Below are positions 22,461-33,234 of a stretch of DNA of 64,000 bases, piece after piece (positions within the stretch are counted from its first letter, which is position 1; each line of letters starts with the position of its first letter). Location: assembly GCA_963921195.1 (NCBI GenBank), contig OY992539.1, positions 36,609,754-36,673,753 on the forward strand. The letters run 5' to 3'. This stretch comes from Pegoplata infirma. Taxonomy: Eukaryota > Arthropoda > Insecta > Diptera > Anthomyiidae. The notes beneath the pieces were generated by a model. The model was not told the origin of the DNA. It did not search any database and worked only from the letters and a program-made list of their open reading frames with translations. The position numbers were made by a program, and so were the translations under genes.

Positions 22461-22780
22461 TCATTATAATTGAACTTTTGTCTCATGTCTGGACCCGCTT
22501 CAAGGTATTTAAGAGGAGTTAATTTCGATGACAACGATAATAAACTGTTGACACTCGAGGTAAACACCAACGTGTCCTACAGCATTGCCGCATTTAGACT
22601 TGTTCCATAGGAAAGTTTCTTGATTTTTAATGTCCCCGAACAACTTTTTTTATGGAACATTTTTTGAAAATCTGTTTATATTTACAAAAAAAAAAAAAAC
22701 AAAAAATGTGCGCTCCTCTAAATCAAAGCAAAGAGCTAAAAAGAATTTGACCTAATTTTAAATCTGCCTTCATAAATAGT
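22461..22780 (+). other. Continuation of the coding-like block into AT-rich sequence
   Basis: To about 22615 the sequence keeps the lower AT content without a long frame, then becomes ordinary AT-rich intron. Confidence 0.4.
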
Positions 22781-22781
22781 T

Positions 22782-23220
22782 TTTTTTTGCGTACGGACAT
22801 AGCGCCCAAGGTCTTATCGCCGAATACCGTAAATGTCATATCGCCCAAGCTGCGACATATAGCCCCCAAAATGATAGGTCTAAAAATATTATTTCTCCCA
22901 AAACAAAATTGTCAAAAAATCCAAAATAATTTTTTTGGGCGAAATGTCGAAATTATGATTTCCATGATTTGTTTTTTGTAATTAAGGTTTTCTGCGTAGC
23001 CGGCTTCGGCCGGGCTTAGGGATTACATACTCCATGCATTAAACCCACCCTCTCTGCAAACCAAAGCTATTTTGTTTATCAGGCCTTTTTGATGCATAAC
23101 AAATTTGATGGTGTAAAAGCCTGCTACCCTAGAAAACTTTACTTTGTGGAGAGGGTGGGTTTAATACATGGTTTTTGTAATCCCTAAGCCCGGCCGAAGT
23201 CCGGCTACGCATAAAAACTT
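22782..23220. mobile_element. Hairpin element with GGCTTCGGCCGGGCTTAGGG module
   Basis: GGCTTCGGCCGGGCTTAGGG, then ATTAAACCCACCCTCTCTGC at 22998-23058, pairs with the inverse at 23135-23210 (GAGGGTGGGTTTAATACATG, AAGCCCGGCCGAAGTCCGGC). The left side (22790-22930) repeats ATAGCGCCC / CATATCGCCC / TAGCCCCC words, recalling the GGACATAATCCCC words of 18273-18785. Confidence 0.65.
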
Positions 23221-23261
23221 TAAAATATTGTGTTAAAAAAAAACAATATTGATGAGTTTTA

Positions 23262-23430
23262 TGATTATTTTTTTGAGTTTTATGATAATTTTTCTCGACA
23301 TAACAACATGAAGCTTCTAAGTTCGATTCCTGTCTCCAAAACGCTATTTTAATTTTTTGAGTTTTATGATAATTTTTCTCGACATAACAACATGAAGCTT
23401 CTAAGTTCGATTCCTGTCTCCAAAACGCTA
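23262..23430 (+). repeat. Tandem duplication of a roughly 84-bp unit
   Basis: Two nearly identical copies run from TTGAGTTTTATGATAATTTT to CTCCAAAACGCTATTTTAAT. Each contains AAGTTCGATTCCTG, a good B-box match (GWTCRANNC), hinting at a SINE origin. Confidence 0.85.
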
Positions 23431-24089
23431 TTTTAATTCCCACGCCTATAGTAAAAATATGACGTTAACGAATAACTTTACCAACCCCCTTAAGAAAAAT
23501 CTATAAATATTATTTAAATAAACCTAACAATAGATCTATTTTTAAACATTTCTATGTAAACCCACTAAGCCTTTGGGCATTTACACTATGGTTTTAGCTT
23601 TTCAAAAAAGGAGAAAGTTTCTATAACAAAATCTTTAAACAAAAAAAAAACAACAAACTAAAATAAACTTGTCATATTCAGCATAACCCAAACATTGCTC
23701 ATCTTCAACAATACTCCCCCCATATCGTTATCAAACACGGCCAGCATTATCACCACCAGCACCAGAATCTCATCATTACTAACATTAGAAACTTAAGGGA
23801 AAATATGAAAAAAAATGTCAGTGTATAAAATTTGCAAGACAAAACAAAACGAGTGCGTGCTTAAGAAGTTGTTTGTTGTCTTTAGGAACTGTTACTCTGT
23901 GTTAGTTACTTTTTTTTTTTTCTTTGGAATTTTAAGGGGCTGCTGTCTCTGCAATTGCGTTATTTTGTTTTTTTACTTTATGACTATGACGTTGGAAAAA
24001 AATCACTTGAACATGCTTGAGTTGAAAATAACGCAAAAAAAATTGTATATACAAATTGAAGAACATTGTGACAGAGAAAACAACTACTG
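23431..24089 (+). other. Intron sequence, no element recognised
   Basis: No bounded repeat. The 116-codon frame at 23815-24165 is low-complexity (F/C/K-rich) and lacks recognisable motifs. Confidence 0.5.
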
Positions 24090-24520
24090 GAACTATAAGC
24101 AACAACAAAATAATAATGGTATTCACTTTAAAAATGCTAACCCTAGCAAAAGTGCAAGATTGTAAAAATATTCCAACAACATTTACACTTTTGCATAATG
24201 AAAAGAAAAAAAATTAACCACAAAAAAATAATGGTATAAGTTTCTGAAATTTTTACCCTTGCAAAAGTGTAAGATTGCAAAAATATCGCACTACTTTTAT
24301 CTTGATTTTTGCACGATGCACGGTTGCCAGAAATTTATTTTTGTACTTTAAATTAATAGTGCTCTGTGTAGCAACAAAAAAATAATGTTATAAATTTCTG
24401 AAATTTTTACGTTTGCAAAAGTGCAAGATTGCAAAAATATTGCACCACTTTAGTCCTTAATTTTCCACCATGCATGGTTGCCAGAAATTTATTTTCACTT
24501 TACATTTTTAGTGTTATGTG
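24090..24520 (+). repeat. Tandem repeat, unit about 150 bp, about 2.5-3 copies
   Basis: Units share AAAATAATGGTATAAGTTTC, GCAAAAGTGTAAGATTGCAA and GGTTGCCAGAAATTTATTTT. The first unit (24090-24220) is the most diverged. Confidence 0.8.
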
Positions 24521-25080
24521 GCCTTGCCTCACTTTATGAAATGCCCAAAATTAATTTACAATTTTACTATTTTGCATTTTTGCTTGACTAAATTTCCAAA
24601 CGTGCATACCATTAATATGTATGTAAATCACAGTGTATGTGTTTCTGCCTGGCTGAGTGTGATGGTGCATGACATTTTCTTGTTATAAACATGTTTGTAG
24701 GCTTATTTTTTTTTGTGATACCATTCAGGATGTCTTTCTTTTATTTCGTTTAAATTTTTTTTTTTGTCGTTGTTGCAAAATTTCTTTTGTTCTGTTTAAT
24801 CTTCTACCAAACAACATCTGAACAAAAAAAAAATAAAAAACAACTCAACTTTGATTATGCAACGTAGAGTACAGAGAATCTTAAGTGGTATACTTTTAGC
24901 CGGAAGTGGCCATGCAACAACACGCAATAACATGCCAAAAAGAGGAACAAAGAACAAAAAACGGAGAATATAAATAAAATCAAGCCCAAACAATCAAGTC
25001 AGTTAGCCAAAGACTTTTTTCATAATTTGAGAATTAAAACAAGTCAAATTTTTATGAAAACTTGACACGAATGATAGGTA
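24521..25080 (+). other. Intron sequence, no element recognised
   Basis: AT-rich with T and A runs. The only open frames are short and low-complexity. Confidence 0.5.
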
Positions 25081-25097
25081 CCCTACAGTATGTATAT

Positions 25098-25709
25098 CAC
25101 CGTCCGACAAAAATGAAAAAAATCGTTGAACACGATCTAGATAATACACGTTTGAAACTAGAGACTAAATGTAGTAAAACTGCATTTACAGTTTTTCATT
25201 TCGTGATCATGTTTCCTTTTAAAATGACTTCAAAGTTTTAGAGGATTTAATTTTATAAAATATTTTTTTAATATTTGTTCTTGTCCTAGGATGCCACAAG
25301 TTAAAGCAAATCAAAGAGGAGGATCTCCCCTTATTTTTTTTTAAATATTTTTACATATGAGAAAAAAGTGTTATATTACGTCCTTTCAAATATGTATCCT
25401 TCAATATTATTCAAAATTTTCCACAAAATATTTTGATAAAGTTTTCAAATGACTTTATTCACATCCTTTTATTCTGATATGGTAAAATAGAAAATGAAAA
25501 AATTAGGGGAGATCCACCTCTTTCATTTGTCGTCACCAGTGTCATCCTAGGACAAGTACAAATATTTCGAAAATATTTTAAAAAATGTATCCTTTAAAAC
25601 TTTGAAGTCCTTTTAAAAGAAAACAGTATCACCAAATCAAAAACTGTAAATGCAGTTTTACTCCATTTGATTTCTATTATCAGAAGTATATCATCCGGTT
25701 CATGTTTAA
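25098..25709. mobile_element. Fold-back element, CACCGTCC family (right end truncated)
   Basis: Left end CACCGTCCGACAAAAATG. Arms pair: AGTAAAACTGCATTTACAGT with ACTGTAAATGCAGTTTTACT, TTGTCCTAGGATGCCAC with GTGTCATCCTAGGACAA, and GAGGAGGATCTCCCC with GGGGAGATCCACCTC. The right end stops at CATGTTTAATA, where the next fold-back begins. The complete copy is 46450-46980. Confidence 0.85.
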
Positions 25710-25713
25710 TATA

Positions 25714-26216
25714 TGAGGCATTCCACACCAAATGTCCCGCTACAGAAAAACATGTGTCCCGTAAATTTCTGAATAGGTTGTTTGGATAGCCCTATATGGA
25801 ACTAAGAAAATTGTGTTTTTGGTTTTTCAAAATTTTCAAAAAATGGCCTTAGGAAAAATTAAAAAAAAATGGCCGGATTTTTGATAAATTGACTTTTTTA
25901 AAAAATGGAAAATTTCAGAACGGGTTCTGAAAATTTTCCAAAAAAAAAACTTTTAATCGATAGCCCATACAAAACTATTCAAGAACGTAAATTTTTGAGA
26001 TTGTGGTATATTCCGTTTTATTGTGATAAATATTTAATCAAGGCAACTCGCCAAAAATTTGACCATTTTTCCAATATTTGACCCCGCCTCCTAAGCCCAG
26101 TTTTTGAAAAATTGAAAAACCAGAAACGCAATTTTCTAAGTTTCATATAGGGCTATATATACAACCTATTCAGAAGTTTACGGTACACATGTTTTTTTTT
26201 TCGCTGGAAATGATTC
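25714..26216. mobile_element. Fold-back element, TGAGGCATTCCACACC family
   Basis: It abuts the previous element. TACAGAAAAACATGTGTCCC, AATTTCTGAATAGGTTGTTT and GCCCTATATGGAACT on the left are mirrored by AGTTTCATATAGGGC, AACCTATTCAGAAGTTT and ACACATGTTTTTTT on the right. Its right terminus is eroded. Confidence 0.8.
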
Positions 26217-26249
26217 ATATTTTATATATGTCTTAGAATTGATATTTTG

Positions 26250-26542
26250 TTGGGAAACAAACTTATACCACAAGGTGAAGCATATAAAAATTTCGTTTTT
26301 CATTGATGGGTGTAGTTCTTTAGGGAACAGTTTTTATTTCCCTGGTCCGATTTGCTCACTTAAAAACTAAACCCGTCCTTGGTTCGTGCCAAACTATGAA
26401 AATCTGAATTTTTCATAGTTTGTCAAGACGGACGGGCAAACATCGATCAAGGATCACGAAATATCTGTATAGGGGTGCTAATTAGACCGTTATTTTGATT
26501 ATTTTCACAAGAGTATACCACGATACTGCAGTTGGAGTGTAT
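26250..26542 (-). mobile_element. Helentron fragment
   Basis: CCTGGTCCGATTTGCTCACT, AGACGGACGGGCAAACATCG, GATCAAGGATCACGAAATAT and CGATACTGCAGTTGGAGTGT match the minus-orientation cluster copies at 19-21 kb. It is strongly degraded. Confidence 0.65.
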
Positions 26543-26560
26543 AAATTATACAGGGTGACC

Positions 26561-26885
26561 GCCGGGAATAATTTATAATTTTTGATTAAATGAAAGAGAA
26601 TGTATCTTATATTGATAATGTTTTATTTATTGTCGGCAATTATGTATGGAATACAGTATCAGATAAATGTCCGCCTCTGTTAGCCTTGCAAATGCGAGAC
26701 CTTTGAGCACGTGTTTCATTACGTTCTCACACATTTCATCACGAATATTTTGTTTGAGTTGCTCCAGCTTTTCTGGTTTGTTTGCATAAACCGTGCTTTT
26801 CAGATATCCCCACAAAAAGAAGTCCGGGGTAGTCAAATCAGGCGACCGTGGAGGCCAATCAACATCACCATTTCTTAAAATAACG
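26561..26885 (-). pseudogene. mariner/Tc1-superfamily transposase remnant (C-terminal part)
   Basis: Minus-strand reading gives WPPRSPDLTTPDFFLWGYLK (last catalytic D region of a DDE/D transposase, with the family's PDFFLWGYLK signature), followed by VYANKPEKLEQLKQNIRDEM, and ends at a stop at 26627. Only about 85 C-terminal residues remain of an expected 330-350, so the gene is dead. CAGGGTGACCGCCGGGAATA at 26561 may be the TIR on the 3' side. The N-terminal DNA-binding domain and first two acidic residues are missing; the upstream part is replaced by the 35-bp tandem repeat. Confidence 0.85.
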
Positions 26886-26918
26886 TAACTTTCTCATCGT
26901 CACAGTAATCGATGCGAA

Positions 26919-27478
26919 GAATGTCTTAGAATTTGGTAATTTTTCTATACGAAAAATGTCTAAGAATCTGAGATTTTTTCTATACGAAAAATGTTTCAGA
27001 ATCTTAGAATTTTTCTATACGAAAAATGTCTCAGAATCTAAGACTATTTCTATACCAAAAATGTCTGAATATGTGACTTTTTCTATACGAAAAATGTCTA
27101 AGAAGCTGAGACTTTTTTTATACGAAAAATGTCTCATAATCTGACACTTTTTCTATATGAAAAATTTCTCAGAATCTGAAAAATGTCTCAGAATCTGAAA
27201 CTTTTTCTATACGAAAAATATCTCAGAATCTAAGACTTTTTCTATTCGAAATATGTCTCAGAATCTGAGACTTTTTCTATATAAAAAATGTTTCAGAATC
27301 TAAGACTCTTTCTGTTCGAAAAATATCTCGGAAACTGAGGCTTTTACTAAACGAAAAATGTCTCAGAATCTGATACTTTATATATACGAAAAATGTCTCA
27401 GAATCTGAAACTATTTCTATACGAAAAATATCTCAGAATCTGAGACTTTTTCTATACTAAAAATGTCTCAGAATCTAG
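26919..27478 (+). repeat. Tandem repeat, 35-bp unit, about 16 copies
   Basis: The unit is close to AAAAATGTCTCAGAATCTGA plus GACTTTTTCTATACG, with 5-20% divergence between copies and one internally deleted unit near 27175. The 62-codon frame at 26956 is a product of it. Confidence 0.95.
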
Positions 27479-27484
27479 AAACTG

Positions 27485-28330
27485 GTAATGTTAATGTTAA
27501 TGTTAATGTTAATGTTAATGTTAATGTTAATGTTAATGTTAATGTTAATGTTAATGTTAATGTTAATGTTAATGTTAATGTTAATGTTAATGTTAATGTT
27601 AATGTTAATGTTAATGTTAATGTTAATGTTAATGTTAATGTTAATGTTAATGTTAATGTTAATGTTAATGTTAATGTTAATGTTAATGTTAATGTTAATG
27701 TTAATGTTAATGTTAATGTTAATGTTAATGTTAATGTTAATGTTAATGTTAATGTTAATGTTAATGTTAATGTTAATGTTAATGTTAATGTTAATGTTAA
27801 TGTTAATGTTAATGTTAATGTTAATGTTAATGTTAATGTTAATGTTAATGTTAATGTTAATGTTAATGTTAATGTTAATGTTAATGTTAATGTTAATGTT
27901 AATGTTAATGTTAATGTTAATGTTAATGTTAATGTTAATGTTAATGTTAATGTTAATGTTAATGTTAATGTTAATGTTAATGTTAATGTTAATGTTAATG
28001 TTAATGTTAATGTTAATGTTAATGTTAATGTTAATGTTAATGTTAATGTTAATGTTAATGTTAATGTTAATGTTAATGTTAATGTTAATGTTAATGTTAA
28101 TGTTAATGTTAATGTTAATGTTAATGTTAATGTTAATGTTAATGTTAATGTTAATGTTAATGTTAATGTTAATGTTAATGTTAATGTTAATGTTAATGTT
28201 AATGTTAATGTTAATGTTAATGTTAATGTTAATGTTAATGTTAATGTTAATGTTAATGTTAATGTTAATGTTAATGTTAATGTTAATGTTAATGTTAATG
28301 TTAATGTTAATGTTAATGTTAATGTTAATG
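27485..28330 (+). repeat. Hexanucleotide array (TTAATG)n, about 140 perfect units
   Basis: About 846 bp of uninterrupted TTAATG without a single substitution, bounded by AGAATCTAGAAACTGG and TCTAGATAAG. Dipeptide-repeat reading frames (VN and ML) are artefacts of the 6-bp period. Confidence 0.98.
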
Positions 28331-30827
28331 TCTAGATAAGTTCACTTCAATTCAAATTCATATTTTTTAGAAAATCTCATAACATGAACTGTTCTTCTGC
28401 TGACAAATTGTGTCACTTGCCTTATGAGTATTTGCATATTCTTCTTTCTGAGAAGGAGATTAGTAAGGTAATAGAAATGAGCCTGGTGAAGAGTTTATGT
28501 AAATGAAGCTGGCCAAGGTTTTGTATGGTTCATCTTTAAGGTTTATATGTGCAGGGGGGAAATGGATGATTTTAGAAAAACATGCACTCACACACTCAAA
28601 ACAAAAGAAATCATTTGCTATGTATACAAGATGTAGGCCAGTTAATACATCCGTTTTGGGTTTGCATTTAATACATCATCAGCAACATCATTTGTGTATG
28701 ACTTTCATCAACACGTGACTTAGGCCAAATCAAATTTAAACAATAGCAGCTGTATGTGGCAGGCAGGCAATGTGAAGTGTGTGTGTTTGCTTGTATGGGG
28801 GGCGTATAAGTTTCGGATTAAGTTTCCTTTTGTAAACATCAGAGTGTCTAAAGGACATTTTTATTTTTTTGGTTTGGTTTGGTACAATATAAGTAAAACA
28901 TGTGTGTGTGCATGTTTTCTAACACTCATTTACTGTGACTATGTATGCAATTTTGTATTTTAGTGTATATGAGTGATAGATGAAGAATGGTTGACTCCTT
29001 GTTTGTTGGCTTGATTGAATAAATGTATGTGTGAGTGAATGAGTGTGTGTGTGTGTCTGTTTGTATTTGTCAGTATTTGGTTACAAGTAAGTCACTTGGC
29101 TTCACAGTAAATTATGCGTAAGCAAGTCTTCCTTTTTGAGTTGTCTTTTGTCATCGTTGTTCGTTCGTTCTTTCGTACATTGTTTTTGTTTGCATTTTAC
29201 AACCAATGCAAAAATCACAACACTGATTTAAACCCAGTACATACAACAAGAAAAAAAACACTTCAAGGACATCATCATCATCATCATATCAACGTGAATG
29301 TCGACATTGTTGACACATCCTTTGCATAGATATGCACTTGCTGCAACATAGACATGCACATGCAACATAGACATGCACATGCAACATAGACATACTCATA
29401 CAAAATGTACGTGGTTGTTTAGTGTGTATGTGTTGTGTACATTGAATTCTTTAACAAATTACCCTTATGCACCTTTTTGTCTATTCTATCGAAACAACAC
29501 TAATTTATACTAACTTTAGTTAATGTTAATGACAGTGGTGGTTTCGAAAAGGATTCGACAAAAATTAAGACAGTTTTCTTATGCTTCATTATTGACTTGA
29601 AATTGATTTTGGTATATCAAAACAATTCCAAAAAGGTTTGCTAAGTTAAAACGGATTTTCAAAAGCTCTTGTCAAGAACATATCAAAAACTTATATGCAA
29701 AACCCTCTATCGCAATTCTTCTTCAACAGAATTGTGAGGAGCTATTTTTAAGGAAATTATGTCCCAAAATTTAGTTAGGACCATTAACTTAATAATTTAA
29801 AAAAATTATATTTTTTTAATTTTTTACGACTTTGTATTAGTATTTTGCGGTAATTCTTTGATGTTAAATTTCCTGCTAAAAAAAAATTCCTTATTCTTCT
29901 CATTATTTAAAAATCGTTGACAGTAAAAAAATTCATTTATGAAGACCGAACTTTTTGTTGGCGGAAATAAACGTTAAAGTCCTTAAAGGACTTTCTTTGT
30001 GTATTAAAAGTGTCGGCAAACTATTTATAAAATTTTCTTTTCATTTATTCTGTATATGTGTTATTTTTCATTAGTTTTTTACAACCCCTAGAGTTAGAGA
30101 ACATTTTTATGGAAATATATTTAAAGACTTAAGTATTTACAAGTTTTAAAATATTCCTTTAAACGCCACTGTTTATTATCAAGCCTATTGTATCGTAGTT
30201 GTTGGTATGTATGCGTTTATCTTCAAAATAAAAAAAATGTGTTTAAATGCATTAGCGTGTCCCGAAAATGGTAATAATTAGAGGACATGCTCTTAGAAAT
30301 AAGCGCATTAAAGAGTCGATTACGAAAATAATGGAGGATACATCTGTAATTTTATATAAAAAAAAACATATCGAGAGCTTATATTCAATACCATTGTTCT
30401 AAAAAACACTATTTTCAGAAGTTATAAAACAGTTTATTAAGCTCAATCTAAAATTATTTATGCTTCTTTATCCTACAATGTTTAATAAGAGTGACGACTA
30501 AATCTCACATATTGTTGGATTATGAATTTTGTGTTATTAGTGATTTAATGCAAACATAAGAGTAGAGGAACATCGATATATGCTAAACGGCGTTTGAAAG
30601 AATAGTATTTTAAACGAAATGTTATCACAAATCGAAATCTGAGCAAGATGGATGATATCAGTTATGCAGTGAGAATACAGATTATTTGCTGTCCCTCTTT
30701 TTTTAACGTTCTAACTTTAATGCGGTATTATCAGATTTTGAATTCTCTGTATTTCTGATAGAGGGTTTTGCATTGTTATAAAATCAAGTAACAAAGTTAA
30801 ATTCGACCTTGCCGATACCTTCACAAT
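28331..30827 (+). other. Repeat-poor intron with small microsatellites
   Basis: Holds (GT)n at about 29045-29057, (ATC)n at 29268-29287 and a 19-bp tandem (GCAACATAGACATGCACAT, 2.7 copies, 29343-29393). No transposable element boundary or conserved coding stretch is seen. It may be the best-preserved ancestral intron in the window. Confidence 0.55.
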
Positions 30828-31310
30828 GTAAACAAGTAAGAAAATTATAGTCGGTCAAGACCGACCATATTCCTATACCAGTGTTTTTCGGAAAATGCAA
30901 AGCAAGTCCAAGCATACCCTAATTAGATCTATCATTTGATAGATCATTAATAAATGTAGAAATCACTCAGAACCCAAATTTGAGCAAAATTAACAGCATT
31001 TTGTGGTTATAGACCGATTTAACTGAATATCGGTCAACATTTTTATAGAATAACTGAGTCCAAAAGTGGTCCAATTACAATAATCAGACAAAATTTTTAT
31101 CAAATAATTTATTTTTGCATGGTATTTTGAGAGATTTTTGTAAATATCGGAAGTTACACTGATATGATTTCTTGAAAATTTAAAATGATGGGAGTACAAA
31201 AAACGTTTACCTGCCGAATTTCAAAGAATACGGTTAATAGATTAATTTAAGCCAAATCTAACACAAAAAAATATAACAGTTGCAATTTCTTGTATTTCGG
31301 GGAAGTCGGT
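30828..31310 (-). mobile_element. Helentron, GTCGGTC..GACCGAC hairpin subfamily (5' part lost)
   Basis: It begins ACAAGTAAGAAAATTATAGTCGG, with the hairpin AGTCGGTCAAGACCGACCAT and CCTATACCAGTGTTTTTCGG. GATTTAACTGAATATCGGTC and AGTCCAAAAGTGGTCCAATT match the copy at 49368-49900. Confidence 0.75.
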
Positions 31311-31419
31311 GAGGGACATTGTGAGAACCTTCCCCATCACAATAAACATTAACATTTATTATGATAACTACGCTTAAGTTAAACTGTTTTATCATATTTT
31401 TTGTATCCACGCACACAAA

Positions 31420-32345
31420 AGCGGACCGCTCCGACGTTTTTTAAAACTCTTGGTACAGAAAAAAATTTATCAATTTTGATTAGAAATATTTTATTTTAAG
31501 TAAAAAACTCTTTTTTTTGTCATTTAAAAAAAAGAAAAATTACAATTTTTTTTTTGAGTGTAAATTTTTTTTTCGAGTGTAATGTTTTTTTACTGTAAAA
31601 ATATTTCTAAGTGAATGCACGTACGTATGTACACAAAATATTGTTATTTTTGTAAAAAAAAAACTAAATTTTTTTTTAGTGTAAAATTTTTTTTGAGTGT
31701 AAAACTTTTTTTGAGTGTAAAATTTTTTTCGATTGTAATTTTTAAGTTACCAATGCTTTTAAAACTAAACAAGTTTAAAAAGCATTGCTTTAAAATTGAA
31801 CAAGTTTAAAAAGCATTGTTTAGTTACCACCAATGCTTTTAAAACTTGTTAAACACATGGCATTTAAGATGAAACTAATCTGAAATTCAGGGTTTTGCTT
31901 ATAACTTTTGAACCACTCAACCGATTTAATACCAAATAGACCTGGGGAACTGAAAAGATAAATGTTAAGCTTCAGCAGTCTCATTATTGTCTTTCGAAAG
32001 TTATTGTGTTTTTTATCTCGTAAATTCGCGAAATACCATTGCCGAAATTTACTCTTTTGCTCATAACTTTTTAACCACTAGACCGATTTGGCTGGATTGC
32101 AATACCAACTTGACCAGGCAAATGACCAACATATATGCCAAACTTCAGTAGCATCTGTAAAGTCTTTCAAAAGTTAGCGTGTTTTCTACGGACGGACAGA
32201 CAGACAGACGGACGGACGGACATACATCGCTAGATCGACTTAAAATCGATCGAGGATCATGGGGTTTTAGACCAATATTTCCATGTGTTACAAACGGAAT
32301 GACAAACTTATATATACCCTCTATCACTAGAGTGGAGGGCATAAT
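31420..32345 (-). mobile_element. Helentron, CACTCTAGTG-type 5' end
   Basis: AAATATTTTATTTTAAG and GAGTGTAAAATTTTTTT repeats, GCATAACTTTTGAACCAC-type blocks, (GACG)n at 32192-32222, ACTTAAAATCGATCGAGGAT, then CCTCTATCACTAGAGTGGAG at the 5' end. The 3' hairpin is degraded. Confidence 0.8.
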
Positions 32346-32864
32346 AACTCTTTAGTACGAGATTAGGAAGCGTATTCTGTAAAAAGTGCATTTATTGTCT
32401 GTAAAATGTATGTTAACATTGTCAAAACCGGTTAATTAAATCGTTTGGGGATTTTTGGGATTTTTTGAATTGCTAAATCTTCAAAATAAAATTAAAAAAT
32501 TACCATCCATAACTTTTTTTTAAATTTTAACAGAAAAGATGTTTGCGTTATTAAAAATAATTATTGTAAAAAGTACCAGGCAACGCTGGCTGCCGCCTTT
32601 GTTTCGGTCTCTCATGACCGAACTCGTCAACCGCTCCGATATTGTTGTGCGGGGACTCTTTATTTAAAAAATGGACTACTTACATTTCTTTTAAAACAAA
32701 AACATTTTCCAATTAATTTTAAATGTGAATTAATAACTTTTAAAATCCGTAAAAATAACTTAAAAATCCGTAAAAATTACCGACAAAATTTTACTGTAAA
32801 AACGGTTAAAATAACGGAAATTTATATTCATTTTTATTTATTTTTTTGAAATAATTTTAAAAAA
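32346..32864 (+). other. Intron sequence, no element recognised
   Basis: AT-rich, with a slightly GC-richer patch at 32580-32660 (GGCAACGCTGGCTGCCGCCT). Nothing assignable. Confidence 0.5.
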
Positions 32865-32940
32865 CTTCGAACCTGAGGAGAATCGAACTCATAATTTCTG
32901 GCTGATAGCACGCTACCCTCTGTGCCACAAGCTTCTTATA
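32865..32940 (-). ncRNA. tRNA-derived SINE-like segment
   Basis: The reverse complement reads TGGCACAGAGGGTAGCGTGC (A-box-like TGGCACAGAGG) and, about 30 bp on, GAGTTCGATTCTCC (good B box). The spacing is tRNA-like. No amino-acceptor stem pairs cleanly, so a SINE head is more likely than a tRNA gene. Confidence 0.6.
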
Positions 32941-33234
32941 TTTTCAGCAACTAAATTTAAATTAAAATTAAAAAAAAAAAATCTAATTTTAGAAATTCTC
33001 AAATAACTGACAATAAAAAACGACAGGTTAAATAAAGTGGTTTGTTTTTTAACTAACCGAAAAAAACTAACGTTAAGGAAAATTTTTTTAAAAGACAGTT
33101 GTGTATTTGAATAAACGTTCAAACAGTTGTTTAGAATATATGTATGTGAAACAAAAGAATTTTCTTTTAATATTAACTGAAACGAAAACTATTTGTTTGA
33201 CTGTGAAACAGTAACTGTAAAACTTTTATGAGTG

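Noticed and set aside
23815..24165. 116-codon frame as a possible gene
   Set aside because: Cys/Phe/Lys-rich low-complexity translation, no splice-flanked conservation, followed by a tandem repeat.
27485..28330. Interstitial telomeric repeat
   Set aside because: TTAATG is not the insect TTAGG repeat, and flies of this group lack simple telomerase repeats.
27463..28339. Long frames of 290 and 283 codons (VN and ML dipeptides)
   Set aside because: Produced entirely by the 6-bp TTAATG array, with no start context or domain; a period divisible by three keeps every stop-free frame open.
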